A stretch of 64,000 nucleotides of DNA from JALORV01 sp035429805 (lineage in GTDB: Bacteria > Pseudomonadota > Gammaproteobacteria > Burkholderiales > Burkholderiaceae_F): positions 6,128 to 70,127 of the forward strand of contig DAOMFL010000011.1 of assembly GCA_035429805.1 (NCBI GenBank), written 5' to 3'. Positions 9,128 to 20,398 of the stretch are shown one piece after another. A program made the translations under genes and the position numbers. Within the stretch, counting starts at the first letter, position 1; each line of letters begins with the position of its first letter. The notes under the pieces were generated by a model. It searched no databases, was not told where the DNA came from, and saw only the letters and a program-made list of their open reading frames with translations.

Positions 9128-10255
9128 ATGAAGCTGGGGATCGTAGGCTGGCGTGGCATGGTGGGTTCCGTGCTGATGGAGCGCATGAGTGCCGAGAAGG
9201 ATTTCGAACTGGTCGACACGACCTTCTTCAGTACGTCGAATGCCGGCGGAGCAGCGCCTGCCGTGCCGCGCGCGCAGGGGACATTGAAGAACGCCGACGA
9301 TATCGCCGCGTTGACGGCTCAGGACGTCGTCATCACCTGCCAGGGCAGCGACTACACGAAGGAGCTGTACCCGAAGCTGCGTGCGACCGGCTGGAACGGC
9401 TACTGGATCGACGCCGCCAAGACGCTGCGCATGGCCGACGATGCGGTCATCATTCTCGACCCGGTCAACCGCCCGGTCATCGACGCGGCGCTCAAGCGCG
9501 GCATCCGCAATTACATCGGCGGCAACTGCACGGTGAGCTGCATGCTGATGGGCGTCGGCGCGCTCTTCAAGCAGGATCTCGTCGATTGGATGACCTGCAC
9601 CACCTACCAGGCGGCCTCGGGCGGCGGCGCGCAGCACATGCGGGAACTGCTGACCCAGTTCGGCACGCTGAATGCAGAGGTCAAGGATCTGCTGGCCGAT
9701 CCAGGGAGCGCCATCCTCGACATCGACCGTCGCATCAGCGGCAAGCAGCGTGCCCTGGGCGACGACGAGACCCAGAACTTCATCGTGCCGCTCGCCGGCA
9801 ACCTGATTCCGTGGATCGATGCCGACCGAGGCGACGGCACCAGCCTCGAGGAGTGGAAGGGCGGGGCGGAAACCAACAAGATCCTCGGCCGCGGACCGGG
9901 CTTCGGTTCAGGCGCAACGCCGATCGACTCGATCTGCGTACGGATCGGCGCGATGCGCTGCCATTCACAGTCGTTGACGATCAAGCTCCGGCGTGACGTG
10001 GCGCTGAAGGACATCGAGGAGATGATCCGCACGGACAACGCCTGGGTGAAGCTGGTCCCGAACACGAAGGACGCGAGCATTCATGGGCTCACTCCCGCCG
10101 CGGTGACGGGCACGATGAGCATTCCGGTCGGACGCCTGCGCAAGCTGGCGATGGGTCCGGAATACCTCGGGGCGTTCACCGTTGGCGATCAGTTGCTCTG
10201 GGGGGCCGCAGAGCCGCTGCGCCGGATGCTTCGCATCCTGCTTGGCAAGCTCTAG
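9128..10255 (+). CDS. asd: aspartate-semialdehyde dehydrogenase
   Basis: Reduces aspartyl-4-phosphate to aspartate semialdehyde for lysine, threonine, methionine and peptidoglycan diaminopimelate. The 375-residue protein is of the E. coli type (MKLGIVGWRGMVGSVLMERM). The catalytic cysteine lies in GGNCTVSCM (about residue 135), and the nucleotide-binding motif GWRGMVG is at the N-terminus. Located 24 bases after leuB and followed by a 159-base gap before fimV, as in other betaproteobacteria. Confidence 0.97.
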   Translation: MKLGIVGWRGMVGSVLMERMSAEKDFELVDTTFFSTSNAGGAAPAVPRAQGTLKNADDIAALTAQDVVITCQGSDYTKELYPKLRATGWNGYWIDAAKTLRMADDAVIILDPVNRPVIDAALKRGIRNYIGGNCTVSCMLMGVGALFKQDLVDWMTCTTYQAASGGGAQHMRELLTQFGTLNAEVKDLLADPGSAILDIDRRISGKQRALGDDETQNFIVPLAGNLIPWIDADRGDGTSLEEWKGGAETNKILGRGPGFGSGATPIDSICVRIGAMRCHSQSLTIKLRRDVALKDIEEMIRTDNAWVKLVPNTKDASIHGLTPAAVTGTMSIPVGRLRKLAMGPEYLGAFTVGDQLLWGAAEPLRRMLRILLGKL

Positions 10256-10414
10256 GCAATTAGTGGGTGGCAGGCAAGTGGCGGCTGCGCGACGCTTAGC
10301 GCGGCGGTCTCCGGTTTCTCACATAAAGGCGTGAGTTACGGCTTTTTCTAAGCTTGCTGCCCTAAGTCCATGATGTTAATTTCGAAAAACAATTCCGATA
10401 CGGCAGGGGGCTGA

Positions 10415-13348
10415 ATGCCATCCGAAAAATTCGCGCGCGCGCCCATGTGGTGCGCGCTTTCGCTTGCACTAAGCCTTGGGCTGACGGCCCTGGAGGTCGA
10501 TGCAGCGGGCCTAGGCCGCCTGTCGGTGCAGTCCGGGCTGGGTCAGCCACTGCGCGCCGAGCTCGAGGTCACGTCCGTGGGCCGCGACGAGGCGCCGACG
10601 CTGCAGGTGCGGATGGCTCCGCTGTCGGCCTTCCGCGCGGCGAATCTCGAATTCAATCCGGCACTTACGAACGTCCGGTTCGGCCTCGACCGGCGTCCGG
10701 ACGGTACCTATATGGTGCGGATCACCTCGGCGATGCCGGTCAATGAGCCCTACCTCGACATGATGGTCGAGTTGACCTGGGCGACCGGGCGAGTCGTGCG
10801 GGAGTACACCGTGCTCCTGGATCCACCGGCCCTGAAGGGGACCCCGGATGTGGTTGCGCCGGCCGCACCGCCGGCTCCGGTGGCCGCGACCCCGTCGCCG
10901 GCTCCGGCTCCAGCTCCGCGAGCCGCGGCCCCGGCGCCGTTGCCGGCACCGATTACTGCTGCGCCGGCACCGGCCCCGGTCACTGCCGCGCCGATGCCCG
11001 AGCCGAAGGCTGCGTCGACTGAACCGGGTGGCACGTATACGGTGAAGTCCGGCGACACGCTAGGCAAGATCGCGAACCAGAACCGGAGCTCGGCTTCGCT
11101 CGACCAGATGCTGGTGGCGCTGTTCCGCGCCAATCCGGATGCCTTCGTCGGCAAGAACATGAACCGGCTGAAGGCCGGGGTGCCGCTGACCATTCCTTCC
11201 GACGCCGAAGCCGCGGCCCTGTCCGCGCCGGAAAGCCGAAAAGAGGTGGCGGCGCAGAGCGCCGACTTCGCGCAGTATCGCAGCCGCCTCGCGCAGGCAG
11301 CTGGTGCCGCGCCGGTCGCGGCGGCCCCGCCGGCGGCTGCCGGTGGCGGCAAGGTCACGACCAAGGTCGAGGACAGGAGTGCCGCGGCCAAGCCGGGCGG
11401 CGACCAGCTGAAGATCGCGCGCGCGGACGACAAGGGCACCGCGGCGGCCGCCGCGGCGGCTAAGGCCGACGAAGAGGCCGCCAAGGCCAGGGCGCTGAAG
11501 GACGAGCAGGAGAAGGCTGCCCAGCTGAAGCGGACCAACGACGCCATCCAAAAGGCGCTCGAGGTTCAGTCCAAGGCCGGCTCGACAGCACAGAAGGCAG
11601 CCGAAGAGAAGAAGGGGGCGCCTGCGCCGGAAGCGGCGCCGGCTCCCGCGCCGACCGCGGCGGCGCCGGTCGCTGCACCGACGCCCACACCGGCTCCGGC
11701 GCCTGCCGAAGCCGCGAAGACCGAGACCCCGCCGGTTGCCGCACCTGCACCGGCCGCGCCGGTCCCGGCTCCGGTCAAGAAGGCCGCGCCTCCTCCGCCG
11801 GCCCCGGTGGAAGAGCCGAGTTTCATCGGCGACCTGCTTGGCAACACGACGACCCAGCTCGGGCTTGCCGGAATCGTCGCCCTGCTGGCCGGTCTGTTCG
11901 GCTGGAGCTGGTACCGGAAGAAGAAGTCCGAGTCCAGCGGCAAGTTCAAGGACACCAATGAGGGCCTGCAGGCGAACTCGCTCTTTGGCGCCACCGGCGG
12001 CCAGAGTGTCGACACCGGCACCAGCACGTTCAATTCGAGCTTCATCCCCGCCGCTTCACAGCTCGATTCGAACGAAGTGGATCCGGTCGCCGAGGCGGAC
12101 GTCTACATCGCCTATGGCCGCGAAGAACAGGCCGAGGACATACTGAAGGAAGCGCTGCGCATGCAGCCGGACCGCCATGCCGTGCGCGTCAAGCTGCTCG
12201 AGATCTTCTCCCGCCGTGGCGACAAGGCCTCGTTCATGGCCATGGCCGAAGACCTGCGCGACCGCACTGGAGCCGCCGGCGAAGAGTGGGAAAAAGCCCT
12301 GAAGCTGGGCCATGCGCTCGATCCTGCCCATCCGATGTTTGCAGGCGCGGCTCCGGATACCGTCGGACGCGGTCCGACCACGGCTTTCCGGATCGATCCC
12401 AATACGCGCGGCCGTGGCCCGTCGACGCTGGGCGGCGGTCCGACCTCCGGACTGGACCTTGGCGCGCTGCGTGGCGCCGACTCCGAGATGCAGGCGGGAA
12501 GCGGCGCTCCGCCGCTGACCAAGATGGTGGTCGACACGCGCATGTCCGGGGCCGATACGACGATGTCAGTCGGCGACACGAAGATGCCGGCCGACACCAA
12601 GATGACCGGGCCTGCCACGACCTCGGCGCCGACGACGCAGTTCCAGGCGACGTTGCCGGGCGAAAAGGCGGCGCCTCCCGCGGCCGCCCAGGCTGCAGCC
12701 GACTTCGCGTCGCTGGACTTTGACCTTGGCCCGACCAAGATGAACCTCGAGCCGCCGACGAAGATGCCGACGGTGGACGCCCCGGCGCGCGCGTCGGACG
12801 TCGATTTCGGCTTCAAACCGACGGCGGGCAAGCCCGTGGGCCGCGCGGAGCCGCCGGCGCTGGCCGACCTCGACATTGCGTTGCCGAAGACGGTTCCTGA
12901 CCTGCAGCCGACGGCTACCGGCGCCGGCCTGATTCCGGACCTCGATCTGAACATCCCATCGACCAAGATGCCGAAAGCGCCGGTCGAGGCCATCGAGGCG
13001 CTGTCGCGCCCGACCGTCATCGGCAAGAAGCAGCCGGCGACGGCCGATGTCGGAGCGCTCCCCGACGAGCAGGCCCAGCGTCTGACCGCGAACACCGACC
13101 AGGCGACGGTGCCTCTGATCGACTTTGACCTGTCTGCCGTCAGCCTCAATCCGACGACGAAGCGCGGCGAAACCGAGCCGGGCAGTGCATTGGCGCAGCA
13201 GATGGCGACCAAGCTCGATCTGGCCCGTGGCTATATCGACCTCGGCGTCAAGGACGGCGCGCGCGAGTTGCTCGACGAAGTGATGCGTGATGGCACGCGC
13301 GAGCAGCGCCAGGCTGCAGTCGAGCTGATCAAGCAGATCGAAACCTGA
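10415..13348 (+). CDS. fimV: FimV/HubP family polar hub protein
   Basis: Large inner-membrane protein (977 residues) that in relatives binds peptidoglycan and organises the cell pole and type IV pili. The order is signal sequence (ends about VDAAG), an N-terminal FimV domain to about 140, a long Ala/Pro-rich linker, a LysM domain (TYTVKSGDTLGKIA, about 207-260), another charged linker, one membrane helix near 480-500 followed by RKKK, a cytoplasmic TPR-like part, and the conserved C-terminal FimV domain ending in EQRQAAVELIKQIET. The linker between about 700 and 860 repeats short TKM motifs. GGGGG precedes the ATG. The gap before it (10256-10414) should hold its promoter; I see no clear boxes there. 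Confidence 0.95.
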   Translation: MPSEKFARAPMWCALSLALSLGLTALEVDAAGLGRLSVQSGLGQPLRAELEVTSVGRDEAPTLQVRMAPLSAFRAANLEFNPALTNVRFGLDRRPDGTYMVRITSAMPVNEPYLDMMVELTWATGRVVREYTVLLDPPALKGTPDVVAPAAPPAPVAATPSPAPAPAPRAAAPAPLPAPITAAPAPAPVTAAPMPEPKAASTEPGGTYTVKSGDTLGKIANQNRSSASLDQMLVALFRANPDAFVGKNMNRLKAGVPLTIPSDAEAAALSAPESRKEVAAQSADFAQYRSRLAQAAGAAPVAAAPPAAAGGGKVTTKVEDRSAAAKPGGDQLKIARADDKGTAAAAAAAKADEEAAKARALKDEQEKAAQLKRTNDAIQKALEVQSKAGSTAQKAAEEKKGAPAPEAAPAPAPTAAAPVAAPTPTPAPAPAEAAKTETPPVAAPAPAAPVPAPVKKAAPPPPAPVEEPSFIGDLLGNTTTQLGLAGIVALLAGLFGWSWYRKKKSESSGKFKDTNEGLQANSLFGATGGQSVDTGTSTFNSSFIPAASQLDSNEVDPVAEADVYIAYGREEQAEDILKEALRMQPDRHAVRVKLLEIFSRRGDKASFMAMAEDLRDRTGAAGEEWEKALKLGHALDPAHPMFAGAAPDTVGRGPTTAFRIDPNTRGRGPSTLGGGPTSGLDLGALRGADSEMQAGSGAPPLTKMVVDTRMSGADTTMSVGDTKMPADTKMTGPATTSAPTTQFQATLPGEKAAPPAAAQAAADFASLDFDLGPTKMNLEPPTKMPTVDAPARASDVDFGFKPTAGKPVGRAEPPALADLDIALPKTVPDLQPTATGAGLIPDLDLNIPSTKMPKAPVEAIEALSRPTVIGKKQPATADVGALPDEQAQRLTANTDQATVPLIDFDLSAVSLNPTTKRGETEPGSALAQQMATKLDLARGYIDLGVKDGARELLDEVMRDGTREQRQAAVELIKQIET

Positions 13349-13382
13349 ACGCGGCGGGCCCGGCCCGCTGCGTGGACCTTCC

Positions 13383-14201
13383 GTGCGCATCGCGCTCGGC
13401 ATCGAGTACGACGGCGCCGGGTTCAACGGCTGGCAGACCCAGCCGGATCGGCGCTCGGTCCAGGACGCCCTCGAGGGCGCGCTGGCGGCACTTGCAGAAG
13501 CACCGGTATCGACGATCTGTGCCGGCCGCACTGACGCCGGAGTGCACGCGGTCGACCAGGTCGTCCACTTCGATACCACTGTTGAACGCCCCTTGACCGC
13601 CTGGGTGCGGGGGACCAACCGGTATCTTCCACCCACCGTGGCAGTGCGCTGGTCGCGCAGGGTGCCGGACGATTTTCACGCCCGCTTTGGTGCCCGCCGA
13701 CGAACTTACGACTACTGGATCGTCAACGACCCGGTGCGTTCGCCCCTGGCACACTCACGCGCGACCTGGGTGTTCCGGCCCCTCGATACTGGGTCGATGC
13801 AGCGGGCTGCGGCGACACTCGTCGGCCGCCACGATTTCACTTCTTTCCGGTCGGCCGAATGCCAGGCCGCGTCGCCCGTGCGCGACCTCGAACAGCTCGA
13901 AGTCACGCGCTACGGTCGCTGGATCCGCATTCGCGCCACGGCCAATGCCTTTCTTCATCACATGGTGCGCAACATCGCCGGGACGCTGGTCGCGGTCGGA
14001 ACGGGCCGGCACCCGCCCGAATGGGTCGCGCTGGTACTCGCGTCGAAGGATCGTTCGAGGGCCGCGCCTACGCTCGCCGCTGACGGGCTTCATCTGGCCC
14101 GGGTCGAGTACGATGCCCGTTTCGATCTGCCGGCGCCCGACGGCGCCCTGCCGCACCGGTTCGATGCGAACGCGTATCAAGATCTGTGGCCTGACCCGTG
14201 A
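13383..14201 (+). CDS. truA: tRNA pseudouridine(38-40) synthase
   Basis: Forms pseudouridine at positions 38-40 of the tRNA anticodon stem. The 272-residue protein has the catalytic aspartate in CAGRTDAGVHA (Asp51), and RTYDYWI and HHMVRNIAGTL blocks typical of TruA. It begins with GTG at 13383, giving MRIALGIEYDGAGFNGWQ. Its 3' end overlaps trpF by 38 bases, more than the usual 1-4. truA between fimV and trpF is the normal betaproteobacterial order. Confidence 0.96.
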   Translation: MRIALGIEYDGAGFNGWQTQPDRRSVQDALEGALAALAEAPVSTICAGRTDAGVHAVDQVVHFDTTVERPLTAWVRGTNRYLPPTVAVRWSRRVPDDFHARFGARRRTYDYWIVNDPVRSPLAHSRATWVFRPLDTGSMQRAAATLVGRHDFTSFRSAECQAASPVRDLEQLEVTRYGRWIRIRATANAFLHHMVRNIAGTLVAVGTGRHPPEWVALVLASKDRSRAAPTLAADGLHLARVEYDARFDLPAPDGALPHRFDANAYQDLWPDP

Positions 14202-14789
14202 AGCTGACGTCGCCGCGGCCATAGCCGCCGGGGCCGACGCCGTAGGTTTCGTCTGTCACCCGAAGAGCCCGCGCCACGTCGCGCCGCTCAGGCTTCGAAC
14301 TCTGGCGCGCCATCTGCCGCCGTTTGCCACGCCGGTGCTGCTGTTCGTCAACGCGGCTGCGGACCTGGTCGAGGATGCGCTCGCTGCGGTGCCCGATGCG
14401 ATGCTGCAGTTCCATGGCGACGAGCACGAACCGGCATGCAGTCGCTACGGCCGGCCGTACATGCGCGCGATCCGCATGGAGCCCGAAGTCGATTTGTTAG
14501 ACTGCGAACGCGAGTTTCACTCGGCCGCAGCGCTGCTTGCGGACGCGCCGTCGGAAGCCTACGGCGGCAGTGGCGCGACGTTCGACTGGGGGCGCGTGCC
14601 GCTGCGCCGGACCAAGCCGCTGGTGCTGGCGGGAGGCCTGCGCAGCGAGAACGTCGGCGACGCGGTCCGGCGGCTGCGGCCCTATGCGGTGGATGTCAGC
14701 AGCGGCGTCGAGGATTCACCCGGCGTGAAGAGCGCATCTCGCATCAACCAGTTCATCGCGGCTGTGCGTGCCGCAGACGAAGCCCTTGC

Positions 14790-14793
<4 letters not shown>
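14164..14793 (+). CDS. trpF: phosphoribosylanthranilate isomerase
   Basis: Amadori rearrangement of phosphoribosylanthranilate, third tryptophan step. A TIM-barrel of 209 residues starting MRTRIKICGLT, in which the cysteine of KICGLT is the general base; the catalytic aspartate region is AVDVSSGVE near the C-terminus. The start lies inside truA (38-base overlap); the frame is open earlier, but this ATG places the protein at the family N-terminus exactly. The stop overlaps trpB's ATG (ATGA). Confidence 0.96.
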
Positions 14794-16051
<1,258 letters not shown>

Positions 16052-16052
<1 letters not shown>

Positions 16053-16870
16053 TGTCTCGCATCGCCGGTCGCTTCGCCGAGTTGAAGGCCGCCGGCCACA
16101 AGGGCCTCGTACCCTACATCGCTGCCGGCGACCCGGAGCCCGCGCTGACCGTGCCGCTGCTGCATGCGCTGGCGCGAGCCGGCGCCGACGTCATCGAACT
16201 CGGCGTCCCGTTTTCGGATCCGATGGCCGACGGGCCGGTGATCCAGCGTGCCACGGAACGCGCGATCCGGCAGGGTGTCGGGCTGCGGCAAACCCTTGGA
16301 TTCGTCGCCGAGTTCCGCCGGACGGACGCCGTGACGCCGATCGTGCTGATGGGCTACGCGAATCCGATCGAACACATGGGCCGGCAGGCATTCGCGGAGG
16401 CGGCGCGCAGCGCCGGCGTCGACGGTGTTCTGGTGGTCGACTATCCGCCGGAGGAGTGCGAGGACTTCGCGAAGGAAATGAGGTCGGCCGGCATCGATCC
16501 GATCTTCCTCCTGGCGCCCACGTCGACCGACGAACGCATCGAAATCGTGGCCCGGCATGCTGCCGGTTACATCTACTACGTCAGCCTGAAGGGAATCACC
16601 GGCGCCGGACATCTTGACGTGTCGAGCGTGGCGGCCCGGCTGCCGCTGATCCGGCGTCACACCGCGGTGCCGGTGGGCGTGGGCTTCGGCATCCGCGATG
16701 CCGCCAGCGCTGTCGCAGTGGCCCAGGTGGCCGACGCGGTCGTCATCGGCTCGCGGCTGATCCAGGAGATGGAGTCGGTCCCGCGCGAGCACGCAGTGGC
16801 GGCGGTCGAGGCGCTGGTGGGTGAGATCAGAAAGGCGCTCGACGGCAAGTCCGTCAAGGCGGCAGCGTGA
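16052..16870 (+). CDS. trpA: tryptophan synthase alpha chain
   Basis: Cleaves indoleglycerol phosphate to indole, passed to TrpB by the inter-subunit tunnel. The 272-residue TIM barrel has the catalytic pair Glu49 (VIELGVPFSDP) and Asp60 (MADGP), and the glycine-rich phosphate site GVGFGIRD near the C-terminus. Starts MSRIAGRFAELKAAGHKG with a TGATG junction to trpB. It is followed by a 55-base gap and accD. Confidence 0.97.
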
Positions 16871-16925
16871 TGACGCGGGTTCCGTCCGTTCGTGAAAGCA
16901 GCCAGGGGAATTCCGGAGGTCTGCG

Positions 16926-17798
16926 ATGAGCTGGATCGACAAGATTCTTCCGCCGCGCATCAAGCGCGAGGAGGGGGCGGCCCGCAAGGTGGTGCCCGAG
17001 GGCCTGTGGACCAAGTGCCCGGGATGCGAGGCGGTCCTGTACAGCGCCGAACTCGAGAAGACGCAGATGGTGTGCCCGAAGTGTGCTCACCACATGCGGA
17101 TCGGCGCGCGGGCGCGGCTCGACGCGCTGATGGACGCCGAAGGACGTTACGAGATCGGCCAGGAAGTGCTGCCGGTCGACGCGCTGAAGTTCAAGGACAG
17201 CCGCAAGTATCCGGAGCGGCTCCAGGAAGCGATGGAGCAGACCGGCGAGACCGACGCGCTGGTCGTGATGGGCGGCGCGATCCGCGCTCTGCCGGTCGTC
17301 GTCGCCTGCTTTGAATTCGAGTTCATGGGCGGCTCGATGGGCTCGGTTGTCGGAGAGCGCTTCGTGCGCGGCGTCGAAACCTCGATCGAGCAGAAGGTGC
17401 CGTTCATCTGCATCACATCGACCGGTGGGGCGCGCATGCAGGAAGGCCTGCTGTCGCTGTTCCAGATGGCAAAGACGACAGCGATGATCGCGCGCCTCGC
17501 CGAGGCGAAGCTGCCGTTCGTGTCGGTGCTGGCGGACCCGACGATGGGCGGCGTCTCGGCGAGCTTCGCCTTCATGGGCGACGTCGTCATCGCCGAGCCG
17601 AAGGCGCTGATTGGCTTCGCCGGGCCGCGTGTCATCGAACAGACGGTGCGGGAGAAACTGCCCGAGGGGTTCCAGCGCGCGGAGTTCCTGATGACCAAGG
17701 GCGCGATCGACATGATCATCGACCGGCGTGAAATGCGCGATGAGATCGCGCGCCTGCTTGCGCTTCTGCTGAAGCAGCCCGCCGACGCCATCAGCTGA
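16926..17798 (+). CDS. accD: acetyl-CoA carboxylase carboxyltransferase subunit beta
   Basis: Transfers the carboxyl from carboxybiotin to acetyl-CoA for malonyl-CoA synthesis, working with AccA. The 290-residue protein has the N-terminal zinc ribbon Cys31, Cys34, Cys50, Cys53 and the crotonase-type oxyanion blocks (GGARMQEG, DPTMGGVSASFA). A GGAGG site precedes the ATG by 6 bases. It sits between trpA and folC, as usual in this group. Confidence 0.97.
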   Translation: MSWIDKILPPRIKREEGAARKVVPEGLWTKCPGCEAVLYSAELEKTQMVCPKCAHHMRIGARARLDALMDAEGRYEIGQEVLPVDALKFKDSRKYPERLQEAMEQTGETDALVVMGGAIRALPVVVACFEFEFMGGSMGSVVGERFVRGVETSIEQKVPFICITSTGGARMQEGLLSLFQMAKTTAMIARLAEAKLPFVSVLADPTMGGVSASFAFMGDVVIAEPKALIGFAGPRVIEQTVREKLPEGFQRAEFLMTKGAIDMIIDRREMRDEIARLLALLLKQPADAIS

Positions 17799-17841
17799 CC
17801 TTCGAGGACGCCGGCCGCGCGGACGGCCGGCAGCGGAATCC

Positions 17842-19125
17842 GTGTCGACTCTCCCGCTGGCCGACTGGCTCGCGCGCCTGGAGCGCCTGCACCCCAAAGG
17901 CATCGACCTCGGCCTCGAGCGCGTCCGCGCGGTTGCCGACCGGCTCGACCTGGCCATGAACGCGCCGGCCATCGTCGTGGGCGGCACCAACGGCAAGGGG
18001 TCCACCTGCGCGATGCTCGAAGCCATCCTGCGCGCGGCGGGGTACCGGACGGGTCTTTACACCTCGCCGCACCTGCTCGAGTTCAACGAGCGTGCGCGCG
18101 TCGACGGCGTTCCGGCCCCGGACGCGCAGCTGGTCGAACAGTTCGAGGCCGTCGAAGCCGCACGCGGGACGACGTCGCTCACCTACTTCGAATTCACGAC
18201 GCTCGCGATCCTGCGGCTCTTTGCCGCCGCGCGCCTCGATGCCGTCGTGCTGGAAATCGGCCTTGGCGGGCGACTCGACGCGGTCAATCTCGTCGACGCG
18301 GATGCGGCGGTCGTCACCTCGGTCGACGTCGATCATGTCGACTACCTCGGGCCCACGCGCGAGGCCATCGGTTTCGAGAAGGCGCACATCTACCGGGACG
18401 GACGGCCGGCGATCTGCAGCGATCCGCGGCCGCCGCAGTCGCTGCTCGATCATGCACAACGCATCGGAGCAGACCTGTGGCGCTTCGGCCGCGATTTCAA
18501 CTATCAGGGCGATCGCCAGCAGTGGGCCTACGGCGGGCGCCGGGTTCGCCGCGGGGGCTTGCCTTACCCGGCGCTGCGCGGTGCCAACCAGCTGCTGAAC
18601 GCTTCAGGCGCGCTGGCTGCGCTTGAAGCACTGGAGCAGCGTCTGCCGGTGTCGCAGCAGGCGGTGCGCCAGGGTCTGCTGACCGTCGACATTCCGGCGC
18701 GCTTCCAGGTGCTGCCGGGACGGCCGACGACGATCCTTGATGTCGCACACAACCCGCACGCGGCTGCCGTGCTCGCCGAGAACCTCGACAGCATGGGATT
18801 CTTTCCGGTCACTCATGCGGTGTTCGGCATGTTGCGCGACAAGGACATCGCCGGCGTCGTGGCGAAGCTCGGCAGCCGCATCGACCACTGGCACGTCGGG
18901 CCGACCGCCGGTGTTCGAGGAACCTCCGCTGCCGAACTGGCCGCGCTGCTGCGCGCCAGCGGCGTCGCGGACAGGGCGATCACCGAGCACGGCAGCATTG
19001 GCGAGGCCTGCCTCGCTGCGCGGAGAGCCGCATCGGCCGATGATAGAATTCTCGCCTTCGGTTCCTTCCTCACGGTCGCCGACGCCATGCGCGCCATCCG
19101 CGCCGCCGAATCGGCCCGCATCTGA
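17842..19125 (+). CDS. folC: folylpolyglutamate synthase/dihydrofolate synthase
   Basis: ATP-dependent Mur-ligase-family enzyme that adds glutamate to dihydropteroate and folates. The 427-residue protein has the P-loop GGTNGKGS (47-54), the substrate-loop SPHLLEFNER and the Mur-type DVAHNPHAA block. It starts with GTG at 17842 (MSTLPLADWLARLERLHPKG); no better ATG lies near. The partner of accD in fatty-acid and folate gene order, with a SPOR-domain gene 20 bases downstream. Confidence 0.96.
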   Translation: MSTLPLADWLARLERLHPKGIDLGLERVRAVADRLDLAMNAPAIVVGGTNGKGSTCAMLEAILRAAGYRTGLYTSPHLLEFNERARVDGVPAPDAQLVEQFEAVEAARGTTSLTYFEFTTLAILRLFAAARLDAVVLEIGLGGRLDAVNLVDADAAVVTSVDVDHVDYLGPTREAIGFEKAHIYRDGRPAICSDPRPPQSLLDHAQRIGADLWRFGRDFNYQGDRQQWAYGGRRVRRGGLPYPALRGANQLLNASGALAALEALEQRLPVSQQAVRQGLLTVDIPARFQVLPGRPTTILDVAHNPHAAAVLAENLDSMGFFPVTHAVFGMLRDKDIAGVVAKLGSRIDHWHVGPTAGVRGTSAAELAALLRASGVADRAITEHGSIGEACLAARRAASADDRILAFGSFLTVADAMRAIRAAESARI

Positions 19126-19145
19126 GGATCTCGACTGGAGCACGG

Positions 19146-19838
19146 ATGTCCCTGGCTTTCTGGCGTCGCAAAACCCCACCCACTGACGCCACGGGATCCG
19201 GCTCCTCCCGCAGCACCTCCAACGGCGATGACCCGGCCGCTGCGCTGCGCGCGCGTGCACGACGTCGCCTCATTGGCGCCGCGGCGCTGCTGCTGCTTGC
19301 CGTGATCGTGGTCCCGATGGTCCTCGATCCGGAGCCCAAGCCGCTCGCAGACAACATTCCGATCGACATTCCGAGCGAGAAGTCGAAATTTTCCCCGCGG
19401 CTTGCGCTGCCCCCGGTGCCGGCACCGGAAAATGTTCTGGTCGCACCGCCGCCCGATGCGCCACCTGCTGCGGTCGCGGCCCCAGCGTCGTCATCGACAA
19501 CGAATCCTCCGGCTGCACCAAAGACCTCCGAGGCCAAGAACGAAGAGTCGAAGTCGCGTCCCGCTGCGGAGGCGAAGACTTCGGCCGACAGGCTGCCTGC
19601 GCCTGCCAAGGGTGGAAAGTTCGCCGTGCAGGCGGCCGCCACCTCGACCGAAGCCGCAGCGCGCGACCTCTCGGAGCGCCTGAAAAAGGCTGGGCTTGCG
19701 CCTTACACGGAGCGCGTCGAGACAGCGGACGGCACGCGCTTCCGGGTTCGCGTCGGACCGTATGCGAGCCGCGACGACGCGGAGCGCGTGCGCGCCCGGC
19801 TGAAGTCGCTTGGGATCAATGCAAACGTCGTTTCCTAG
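19146..19838 (+). CDS. SPOR domain protein (DedD-like)
   Basis: A 230-residue bitopic inner-membrane protein: a short cytoplasmic N-terminus, one helix (LIGAAALLLLAVIVVPMVL, about 41-59), a Pro/Ala-rich periplasmic linker, and a C-terminal SPOR domain from about 157 (FAVQAAATSTEAAARDL to the end). SPOR domains bind denuded glycan strands at the division septum, so it is probably a cell-division protein like DedD. In betaproteobacteria it sits between folC and cvpA, as here. Confidence 0.92.
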   Translation: MSLAFWRRKTPPTDATGSGSSRSTSNGDDPAAALRARARRRLIGAAALLLLAVIVVPMVLDPEPKPLADNIPIDIPSEKSKFSPRLALPPVPAPENVLVAPPPDAPPAAVAAPASSSTTNPPAAPKTSEAKNEESKSRPAAEAKTSADRLPAPAKGGKFAVQAAATSTEAAARDLSERLKKAGLAPYTERVETADGTRFRVRVGPYASRDDAERVRARLKSLGINANVVS

Positions 19839-19844
19839 CCGCGC

Positions 19845-20336
19845 ATGACGGCGATCGACTGGGCCCTCGCTGCGACGCTCGGCCTGTCGGTGCTGCTGGG
19901 TCTCGTGCGAGGCGTAGTGCGCGAACTCTTCGCGCTGGGCGGGTGGATTGCCGGAATCCTGATCGCGCTGCGCTTCAGCGAACCGCTGGCGGAAACGCTG
20001 CCGCTTGAACTGCCGCTGGGGGCACGTATCGCGCTCGTCGGTCTCGTCATCGTCGTCGGCGCGCTGCTGCTCGCAGCGCTCCTGGCCGCGGCGCTGCGTG
20101 CCGCGCTCAAGGCCGTGAAGCTTTCGCTTGAAGATCGGCTGCTCGGCGGCATGTTCGGTGTGGTGCGCGGTGCGCTGCTGGTCGGAGTCGCGGCATTGCT
20201 CGCGATTGCGGCTGGCGCGCAACGCCAGCCATGGTGGGAGCAATCATTGCTTCTGCCCTGGGTCCAGGCGAGCGTACGATTCGCATCGCCGTTGTTGCCG
20301 CAGTCGCTGGCGCGTCATGCTCCGAACCCGGGTTAG
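19845..20336 (+). CDS. cvpA: CvpA family membrane protein
   Basis: A 163-residue protein with about four hydrophobic helices, beginning MTAIDWALAATLGLSVLLGLVRGVV. CvpA is needed for colicin V production in E. coli and lies upstream of purF in most proteobacteria; its molecular role is still uncertain. The gene begins six bases after the SPOR gene and ends about 60 bases before purF, so they probably share a transcript. Confidence 0.92.
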   Translation: MTAIDWALAATLGLSVLLGLVRGVVRELFALGGWIAGILIALRFSEPLAETLPLELPLGARIALVGLVIVVGALLLAALLAAALRAALKAVKLSLEDRLLGGMFGVVRGALLVGVAALLAIAAGAQRQPWWEQSLLLPWVQASVRFASPLLPQSLARHAPNPG

Positions 20337-20398
20337 GCGGGAAGGGCGGATGTGCCCGGACCATCAACACGCCTTCGGGCGGTCAGGCTGAGTGAGCT

